This document shows positions 56,223-64,000 of a stretch of 64,000 nt of DNA, in pieces. The stretch lies in assembly GCA_025331125.1 (NCBI GenBank), contig JAOALB010000053.1:62001-126000 (forward strand), read 5' to 3'. Source of the stretch: Mycogone perniciosa. Its lineage: Eukaryota; Ascomycota; Sordariomycetes; Hypocreales; Hypocreaceae. The position numbers were made by a program, and so were the translations under genes. The notes beneath the pieces were generated by a model. That model saw only the letters and a list, made by a program, of their open reading frames with translations. It made no database searches and had not been told where the DNA came from. Within the stretch, counting starts at the first letter, position 1. The number at the start of each line of letters is the position of its first letter.

Positions 56223-56636
56223 GCCTATGTAACGACTTAACGAGATATATGAGAATCAAAGTTCCTCATTGATGGCTATTTAAACTGCCATAGGGCCATT
56301 AGTATGTATGGCCTGATGAGCGACCTATATTGACGTGACAACCCTGACAGTCCGACTCCTTGATTTCGACCCGCGCCCTTTGCTTATCGCTAGTCTTGAG
56401 CGAATCAGATCCGATGTACTGGCGTATTGAGGTAATTGAGCAGTTTCTATAAACCCTGCTGGCTGCGCATTTCTGCTGCAACATAATAGCCTCGAAGAAA
56501 TGAGCTTTCGACCTATTTGGGCTACAAGGCGTATCGTCTCGTTCTCGCCTGGTTCCCAAGACGGGGGCCGCTACACTCTGGTCTTGACATGTCGGTAACT
56601 CTAATAATCATACCGACGTGTAAGATGTGAAATGGT
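56223..56636. other. Convergent 3' region between the epoxide hydrolase gene and CRIPT
   Basis: 414 bp between stop codons; no coding frame or repeat of note. Confidence 0.5.
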
Positions 56637-57114
56637 TCACTTCAGCGTAAACTTCTCCGCGGAGACCTTCGGCGCGCTTGAGGACTTTTTGTTCGCTTTT
56701 CCACACATGGCACAACCTACACACGATATTGTTAGCATCCATCACTCTATAAATGAGGGACACGCGTCGTCTTACAATCGCTTGTGTAAGCGCACTTATG
56801 GCAGAATGTGTGGCCCTGTGTGATTTTGGTCTTGCATTTGCTGCATGCGCTAGAATACTGAGCGTAGGGGTTCTTCGCCGCCTTTGATAAGAGCTTGCTC
56901 TATGCGAGAAAGATTTTGTTAGCAGGGAGCTCTTTGAGTCGCCATGGACAGCTGTAGTTACCTTTCCAACCCCATTGTGGCCCAATGTAGCTGACTTGGA
57001 TCCGCTTGCCTTGGAGGTCGCTGGCGATCCGTAGTACATGTCGCTCTTCTTCTTGACCTCTGGGGTGGCGAGGGCTGTGCTCTTCGAGAGCTTCAGGCAC
57101 TTGCCGCAGACCAT
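56637..57114 (-). CDS. CRIPT: CRIPT-family zinc protein
   Basis: Small zinc-binding protein, first described in animals as a PSD-95 partner and now placed in spliceosome-related complexes. Minus-strand exons 57114..56962, 56899..56776 and 56716..56637, 118 residues. The start is MVCGKCLKLSKSTA; CxxC pairs continue as CSKC, CHKC and CAMC, the four zinc-ligand pairs of the family. Exon 2 holds NPYAQYSSACSKCKTKITQG and HTFCHKCAY, the CRIPT signature. The third exon starts inside a Cys codon (TSDC-CAMCGKANKK) and ends KVSAEKFTLK. A longer unspliced frame through the first intron lacks this signature and is an artefact. It diverges from DRS2. Confidence 0.92.
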
Positions 57115-58065
57115 AGTGGAGACTTCGTATTAGGCGTCTCGTCGCTTCGTTTCGAATCGGTCTCTCGGACTGAGAGATTGTGCGATGTTGTGCACAGCTG
57201 TTTGGGGTCTTTCGAGAATGTCGTTAAGTTGTAAGCTAGCCTCGTTGGTGGGTGTTGTGGCAAGGTTGTAAGGCTCACTTGTTGTTAGTACGGGTACTAT
57301 TATTATTGAATCCCGAGAAAGTTGATGAAACCCGGGGACGTCTTCTGCATAACGCAAAGTACGGAGTGCCTGTAGCTTGTTCATGTTCCGGATAAAGTAC
57401 TAGTGGTACGGAGTAGTACTCCGTAGGCGCAAAGTACTTCGTACACGCGGCAAAATTAATGTCCTTCAGGAGCTCGCCGGCACTAGAGAGGAGACCTTCA
57501 GGGGCCTGGCACGCCAAAGTCCCCTGGAACGTGGGCAGACAGTGGAGCAGTTGCCTCCCAAACCAAACGCCACGACAACCACTGACATGGCCCCCTTTCG
57601 AGCTGCGGACGTGAGAGAAGCGTCAGCGGTCTCGTATCCCCAAAAACTTTCGTCAACTCAACAACAAGCAAACCTGCACCAGTACACATTCCGACCATTG
57701 GGACTGCGGATCGCATCGACTCCGTACTGCGCCTCTGCTTGTCGCTGCAGACCCGACAGGAGAAACCAATCGCTGCTAGCGCGCTGACGCACGACTGACT
57801 ACTGAGCCTCAACACACATCCCACTACGGAATACGGTGGTGCTTGTCCCAGCTTGTGCCGAAACGAGGCTGTGCAACAAAGAACATATCCACGGCTAATA
57901 GCCTGCGCCGAGAACTGCATACGACATCGTGGGACCGTGTTTCAGCCCTTACATCGAACTTGAAGCTCGTTTTCGACATCCTCAAATTCATCTTGTTCTT
58001 CCAACCCGACGACTCCGCATGCGCCGCGCTTTCGTCAAGTTGATCGCCTAACCATTGCTTCCGGC
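57115..58065. other. Shared upstream region of CRIPT (-) and DRS2 (+) with motif cluster
   Basis: 951 bp between divergent start codons. It contains an inverted pair of the dispersed motif at 57407-57425 and a TACTTCGTA copy at 57434-57442, plus degenerate sites near 57358, 57720 and 57824. Frames of 80-140 codons on the minus strand have no recognisable features. Confidence 0.5.
57407..57442. repeat. Inverted TACGGAGTA/TACTCCGTA pair plus a TACTTCGTA copy
   Basis: TACGGAGTA at 57407-57415 faces TACTCCGTA at 57417-57425 across one base; both can form an imperfect hairpin. A copy of the TTC form lies 8 bp further. It sits about 300 bp upstream of the CRIPT start codon and 630 bp upstream of DRS2. 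Confidence 0.85.
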
Positions 58066-61000
58066 ATGGCTGGAAGACCAACTGGAGGACGCCATGGCGG
58101 GCCTTCAGGGAACCGCGATGATTTACTCCTCGATTTAGATAATGAACAGCCGATATATAGCGCGGGACAACGATCAGCCATAAACGATGACGACTTAGCA
58201 AGAGCCCACGACCCGAACCACGAGCCGCAGAGCCGGCCATCTGTATCCTACGATGACTTTGTCGGAGCAGGAGATTCATCATATTCATCTGCGGCTCAGC
58301 CTGCGCCAGGAAGGCCGCCGCAGGCAGGAGGGGCAGCAGGGCCATACTACCACTCTCACCAGTACAGTCAATCGTCAGAACTAGGTCACTATCAGCGGTA
58401 TGGCGACGACTTTGACGACTATCCTAACGACGATGAATCATATTACCAGCATGGTGGTGCGGTTGGCGACGGCCCGGCCTCTAGGAATAATGCGAGGAAT
58501 CGAAACAGTGTTTTGGCCCTAGGAGGTGGCTTCTTTGGCAAAGTCAAGAATAAATTGGGCATGGGCGAGGGCTATTCAGAGATGGACCTACCCCTGACGG
58601 AGCCTGGACACGATCGAGCCGACCCAGCCAGATCAGCGCAACAGCCGCAGAAGAGTAGGAAGTTTGATATGGGCAACTTCAAGTTCGGCTTCGGCAAGGG
58701 TAAGCCAGACCCGTCGACCCTGGGTCCAAGAATTATCCATCTCAATAACCCTCCCGCAAACGCCGCCAACAAATACGTCGACAACCACATCTCAACGGCC
58801 AAGTACAACGTTGCCACATTCCTGCCCAAGTTCCTATTTGAACAGTTCTCAAAGGTTGCCAATATCTTCTTCTTGTTCACTGCATGCTTGCAACAGATCC
58901 CCGGTCTGTCGCCTACGAACCGTTATACAACGATTGCACCTTTGATCATTGTGCTCTTGATTTCAGCTGGCAAGGAATTGGTGGAGGACTATCGAAGGAG
59001 GCAGGCGGATAACGCTCTCAACACCTCCAAGGCAAGGGTTTTGCGTGGTACGAATTTTACGGAAACGAAATGGATTAACGTGGCGGTGGGCGATGTGATC
59101 AGGGTGGAATCGGAGGAGCCCTTCCCGGCGGATTTGGTACTCCTCGCTAGTTCCGAGCCTGAAGGTCTCTGTTATATCGAAACAGCAAATCTTGATGGCG
59201 AGACGAACTTGAAGATTAAGCAAGCGTTGCCGGAGACGTCAACAATGGTTTCTCCTAGTGAACTGAGCAGGCTTGGCGGCCGTATCAAGTCCGAGCAGCC
59301 CAACAGCAGTCTTTATACGTATGAGGCGACCCTAACTATGCAGGCTGGAGGCGGCGAGAAGGAGTTGGCACTCAACCCCGAGCAGCTGCTTCTCAGAGGA
59401 GCAACTTTGAGGAACACGCCATGGATTCATGGCATTGTTGTCTTTACTGGTCATGAGACAAAATTGATGCGAAACGCCACAGCCACACCCATCAAACGAA
59501 CCAAAGTTGAGAGACAGGTCAACTGGCTTGTACTCATGTTGGTTGGTATGCTGTTGGTGCTGAGTGTGGTCAGTACTGTAGGAGACTTGGTCACTCGCAG
59601 CGTCTCGGGCAATTCTCTTCAGTACCTATATCTCGACACAATCGACAACCCTGGGAAAGTGGCCCAAACATTCCTCAAGGATATGGTTACGTACTGGGTC
59701 TTGTTCTCAGCCCTTGTCCCAATCTCCCTTTTCGTTACGGTGGAGTTGGTCAAGTACTGGCACGGTATTCTTATTAACGATGACCTTGATATGTATCATG
59801 ATAAGACAGACACGCCGGCTACCTGCCGAACCTCAAGCTTAGTTGAGGAGCTCGGCATGGTGGAATACGTCTTCTCAGATAAAACTGGCACACTCACCTG
59901 CAACCAGATGGAGTTCAAACAATGTTCAATTGGGGGTATAATGTATTCCGAGGATGTCCCAGAGGATCGCCGAGCTACGGGCCAAGATGATGGAGACGGC
60001 ATCTGGGACTTCAACGCCCTCAAAGCAAACTTGAGGGAAGGGCACGAAACCGCTGGATTGATTGATCATTTCCTTGCACTCCTTGCCACCTGTCACACTG
60101 TCATTCCCGAAATGGACGAGAAAGGCCAGATCAAATACCAGGCTGCCTCGCCTGACGAGGGAGCACTGGTTGCAGGAGCTCTCAGCCTCGGATACAGGTT
60201 TACCGCTCGAAAGCCGAGATCGGTCATCATTGAAGCGAACGGTCGGGAATTGGAGTACGAACTGCTAGCTGTGTGTGAATTCAACTCGACCCGCAAGAGA
60301 ATGTCTACCATCTTCCGCTGTCCGGACGGCAAGATCCGATGCTACTGTAAGGGTGCTGACACCGTTATTCTGGAGCGATTGAATGATCAAAACCCGCACG
60401 TTGAAATGACGTTGCGGCACCTCGAAGAGTATGCATCAGAAGGATTGCGGACGCTATGCTTGGCCATGCGGGAGATTCCGGAGCAAGAATATCAAGAATG
60501 GCTCAAGATTTTTGAGGTGGCATCAACAACTGTTGGTGGAAATCGTGCGGATGAGCTTGATAAGGCGGCCGAGATTATCGAACATGATTTCTACCTACTT
60601 GGCGCAACCGCCATTGAAGATCGTCTTCAAGATGGAGTGCCTGAGACCATCCACACACTTCAGCAGGCTAACATCAAAGTATGGGTTTTGACGGGCGATC
60701 GACAGGAGACGGCCATCAATATTGGCATGAGCTGCAAACTCCTCAGTGAAGACATGATGCTTCTCATCGTAAACGAGGAGTCGGCCCCTGCGACCCGCGA
60801 CAATATCCAGAAGAAGCTTGACGCGATCAGGACACAGGGCGATGGCACCATCGAGATGGAGTCTCTGGCCCTGGTTATCGATGGCAAGTCTTTAACTTAT
60901 GCTCTTGAGAAGGACCTAGAGAAACTTTTCCTCGACCTTGCGATTATGTGCAAGGCAGTCATTTGCTGCCGTGTGTCACCGTTGCAGAAGGCGTTGGTTG

Positions 61001-62256
61001 TCAAGCTCGTCAAAAAATATCAGAAGCAGTCTATTCTCCTCGCTATCGGCGATGGAGCAAACGATGTATCCATGATCCAGGCTGCTCATATCGGTGTTGG
61101 CATCAGTGGTATGGAAGGGTTGCAGGCTGCACGAAGTGCAGATGTGGCTATTGCTCAATTCCGGTTTCTACGCAAGCTGCTGTTGGTCCATGGCGCCTGG
61201 AGCTACCAGCGTGTGAGCAAGACGATCCTCTTTTCGTTCTACAAGAATATTGCTCTGTATCTGACACAGTTTTGGGTAAGTTTTGGATCTAATTGGATCC
61301 AGTACTTGTAAATGAACCCCTTGACTAACGTTGCAACCAGTTCACTTTCCAAAATGTCTTCTCAGGGCAGGTTATTTACGAATCTTGGACTTTATCTTTC
61401 TACAACGTCTTTTACACAGTTCTCCCGCCCCTGGCACTCGGCATTTTGGACCAGTTCATCTCGGCTCGACTACTTGACCGATATCCTCAGCTCTACATGA
61501 TGGGCCAGCAAAACTCGTCCTTCAAGCTCAAAGTATTTGCGCAGTGGATCGCCAACGCTATATATCATTCCATCATCCTTTACATCTTCGCCGAGTTAAT
61601 CTGGTACGGTGACCTGATCATGGGTGACGGCCAAATAGCCGGTCACTGGGTCTGGGGAACTGCGCTGTATGGCGCTGTGTTGCTGACGGTTTTGGGCAAG
61701 GCGGCATTGGTGACGAACAACTGGACCAAGTACCATATAATAGCCATCCCAGGTAGTATGGCGATCTGGTATGTGTTTATTGCTGTCTACGGTACTGTCG
61801 CCCCGATGCTCCACATCTCGAAGGAGTATCACGGTGTTGTGCCGAAGTTGTATACCAGCCCCGTCTTCTGGCTCCAGACTGTGGCACTGGCCTTCATGTG
61901 CCTGCTGCGAGACATTGCGTGGAAGTATGCCAAACGCATGTACTGGCCACAGACATACCACCATATCCAGGAGATCCAAAAGTACAACATTCAGGATTAC
62001 CGACCAAGGTCAGTGGAACACATCTCCACACACAAGTTGACATGGCAGAATTTAGTGATGCTAATTATATCTCAGGATGGAACAATTTCAGAAAGCCATC
62101 CGGAAAGTCCGACAAGTACAGCGTATGCGTAAGCAGCGTGGCTATGCCTTTTCGCAGGCCGACGAGAGCCAGACGCGCGTGCTTCAGGCATACGACACGA
62201 CAAAGCACCGAGGACGGTACGGAGAAATGGCAAGCTCAAGACCAATAGACAGGTAG
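58066..62256 (+). CDS. DRS2: Aminophospholipid flippase, P4-ATPase (Drs2)
   Basis: Golgi/plasma-membrane P4-ATPase that flips phosphatidylserine to the cytosolic leaflet and supports vesicle budding. Model join(58066..61275, 61341..62008, 62076..62256), 1352 residues. A 230-residue disordered Asp/Tyr/Gly-rich N-terminus precedes TM1-2 (FEQFSKVANIFFLFTACLQQ). DGET (377-380) is the dephosphorylation loop, DKTGT (605-609) carries the phosphorylated Asp605, and GDGANDVSMIQ starts near 995. After the first intron come TM7-10 (FTFQNVFSGQVIYESWT to SPVFWLQTVALAFMCLLRDI). The last exon encodes MEQFQKAIRKVRQVQRMRKQ, then RGYAFSQADESQTRVLQAYD, the regulatory Drs2 tail with the GYAFS-type autoinhibitory element. 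That last exon is 181 nt and easily missed. It converges on the terpene synthase gene. Confidence 0.95.
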
Positions 62257-62701
62257 ATCCGGAGAAAGGGGAATTTTTCATGCGTGTCATCTGAATGGGA
62301 AGCTTGGGGTGGAATGGTGGTTGGTGGTCATGTCATGATGGTTTTTGTGTATTATTTGTTTGTTTTTGGGCATGAAAAACCACGCAGGCAGGCAAGGGAA
62401 GAAAGAAAAAATCTTGCGGGCTTGCTCTGGAGTTGGAACTGTGTGTTTTTGGGCATCGTGCTCTTTATCTGCTTGGGGAGGTAATGGTCCTTTTACGACA
62501 AGAAGAACTTCAAGCCTATTATTACTTAACCTTGGCCTCCTCAGTTGCGAGCTGATTAATGATACCCACGATCTCGCCGTCCTTCAACTCGCATACAAAT
62601 AGTGCTATCTGGCACAGTGATCTACCTATACGTAGGTGATGTGGTTGTCCGTCTATTTATCCTCATTGAGTACTATAATACGAATATAATAGTAGCATCA
62701 T
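62257..62701. other. Convergent 3' region between DRS2 and the terpene synthase gene
   Basis: 445 bp between two stop codons. I searched both strands for prenyltransferase-domain remains that could belong to the terpene synthase and saw none. No repeat of note. Confidence 0.5.
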
Positions 62702-63958
62702 TCATTCAAATACTCGATACCGCGGTGCTGTGGCATGCCAGTAGCAACTTCCACCAACATACAGCTCGATTGCCTCCAAATACAGCAAGATTTCCCTGGA
62801 CACCGGTTTCTTTAACCGTTCTTCCTTAAGCTTAGCAGCTCTTGACTCTTCCTGAACAATAACGCCAAGAAGCAGAGTCTTTGCTATCTCGTCAGTAGTT
62901 TGGTGCTCCTTCATCAGAACTCTAACGCCGTTCCTTATCCGATCGGTTGGCTGATTCTTCTCAACGTTCCAACTGAAGTAATCGTTGGTCAAGCCCAACA
63001 CATTACCCATTGCAATGTCATATTCCCGGATGGATTCGTAGTCTTCGTCGCTGAGTGTCATGTCCATTCCCCAGCGAATAAAATAAGATGAGATCCTAAA
63101 CACTTTGCATTAGCATTGGACGTCGGTAGAATGGTAAGGGCTTACCAATATCCACAGTTCGCAATGCGATAGGGTATGTATTCCTCCATAAGACTGAAGT
63201 CATCTTCGCGATCGTCAAAGGTCTTTAGGTATGTGTTTAAAGTCTCAACCATCTTGGGGGCTTGGATGGGGTCCATATCAATCGCCTTTCGGAGCAGAGC
63301 TGCTAAAGTCTTCTGCCGCATATTTTGCAGCTCGATGTTCGATGGTTGTATATCAAGTCGGAGAACTTGACCGAGAATATCATGCTGTTTGCAGGCCTAC
63401 TGAAGAAGTTAATGGCCATTTGCATTTAGAAAAAATACAGGGAGAGAGCACTATTGTTACTCACAGCTGAATAGTCCAGCTCCTCTGTCACATCTGTTGT
63501 GAGATTTACGAGATAAGAAGGTATCCTCTTAACACATAATCACTATTGTTATATAAAAGGAACATACCATCGTGAATCCACATCACCTCAACAATCGCGG
63601 ATAACAAAACAAGCCTTTCGGGGTAAGCAGAACAGTGGCAAATAGCAAAAGGGTTGCCATAGGGATTCGAGTTCCTGATCTGTGCTCGACGCCATTCTCT
63701 TGTACCTTGCCCGCAAGCCTGGCTACCAATAGAGGCAAGCTCATTCTCAACGTCTTGAGCTCTTATGCTGATGCCTGCAGGGAAACGAGAGAAGAATTCG
63801 GCCACCTTGTGACTATCCACGGGTTGCCAGACTGACGGGATTAATGACACTCGCATTTCGAACTGAGTATTGCGAGAACTGGGGATGAGACTACCGTAGG
63901 ATTCATATGCATTCGAGGGTAAGTATTCGTGGCCTTTTATTCCAATATTCGTACTCAT
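62702..63958 (-). CDS. Class I terpene synthase (terpene cyclase)
   Basis: Metal-dependent cyclase that ionises a prenyl diphosphate and cyclises it. Minus-strand exons 63958..63568, 63493..63465 (29 nt), 63396..63146 and 63095..62702, 354 residues. The aspartate-rich motif D130-D131-V-T-E134 is created across the first intron. A candidate diphosphate-sensor Arg is R217 (EEYIPYRIANCGYW), 44 residues before the NSE triad N261-D-x-x-S265-x-x-x-E269 (NDYFSWNVE). The RY pair is R349-Y350 (TAPRYRVFE) close to the stop. The NDYFSWNVE and CYWHATAPRY strings resemble the cyclase half of fungal bifunctional di/sesterterpene synthases, but no prenyltransferase half follows. All splice phases fit. The frame stays open upstream of the chosen ATG to the window edge, so an upstream exon or earlier start outside the window cannot be excluded. 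Product unknown. Confidence 0.86.
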
Positions 63959-64000
63959 GGATCCAATGGCTGGATGTGGGGCAACATCGTATCCAGGGCA

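Noticed and set aside
56608..57114. 168-codon unspliced frame over CRIPT
   Set aside because: It reads through two introns and loses the CxxC pairs; the spliced model recovers all four.
57498..57920. 140-codon minus-strand frame upstream of DRS2
   Set aside because: No recognisable features; it lies in a motif-rich divergent promoter region and has Ser/Leu-rich random composition.
61898..62248. 116-codon frame over the DRS2 3' end
   Set aside because: Wrong frame; the conserved Drs2 tail lies in another frame after the intron at 62009-62075.
1..64000. CRISPR arrays, transposases, reverse transcriptases or viral insertions
   Set aside because: I scanned for spaced direct repeats and for polymerase, integrase or transposase motifs and found none; the short palindromes are not terminal repeats of a visible element.

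Overview
The window is nuclear DNA from a filamentous ascomycete, most likely a Sordariomycete of Hypocreales type (placement inferred from gene content and protein flavour, not from a search). The evidence is gene density (23 protein genes and one relic on both strands), short introns (about 48-90 nt, GTAAGT-like donors, CTAAC branch points), a HET-domain gene, filamentous-fungal PEX26 and MDM34, and a secreted large-subunit catalase. Gene models were built by joining reading frames at GT-AG (once GC-AG) sites so that protein family continuity and phase are both kept.

Layout. 1-5.5 kb: mitoribosomal protein mL46 (MRPL17), a six-exon secreted catalase, and a TPR-protein relic just behind it. 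6-9.6 kb: an equilibrative nucleoside transporter (+) converging on inositol-pentakisphosphate 2-kinase IPK1 (-). 9.6-12.1 kb: gene-poor, repeat-rich. 12-19 kb: MDM34 (+), YAF9 (-), COQ11 (+), SYF2 (-). 19.6-25 kb: an orphan mitochondrial-looking protein and a HET-domain protein. 25.6-29.4 kb: cohesin SMC3 (-). 29.4-33.1 kb: gene-poor. 33.1-41 kb: MOT1 and CDC37. 43-49 kb: a GPI-anchored PLC-like phosphodiesterase, ECM15 (UPF0045), the CCDC47/YNR021W ER membrane protein (-) and haspin kinase. 50-54 kb: PEX26, RDS3/PHF5A (-) and a pinin-domain protein. 55-64 kb: an epoxide hydrolase-like enzyme, CRIPT (-), the P4-ATPase flippase DRS2, and at the right edge a class I terpene synthase (-).

Most genes are housekeeping: organelle biology (MRPL17, MDM34, COQ11, PEX26, CCDC47, DRS2), chromatin and chromosomes (YAF9, SMC3, MOT1, haspin), and pre-mRNA splicing (SYF2, RDS3, pinin, CRIPT). 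Accessory elements are the catalase, the TPR relic, the HET gene, the PLC-like protein, the epoxide hydrolase and the terpene synthase, which may belong to a secondary-metabolite locus continuing to the right.

The most unusual signal is not a gene. A short palindromic motif built from TACGGAGTA / TACTCCGTA (and the sister form TACGAAGTA / TACTTCGTA) recurs in almost every long intergenic region, sometimes as perfect 16-20 bp palindromes or tandem copies, and I found no exact copy inside an exon. Other points of note are an 11-nt first exon plus 18-nt microexon in MOT1, a GC-AG intron in RDS3, a 467-nt intron in MDM34, and a terpene cyclase with no room for a fused prenyltransferase domain.
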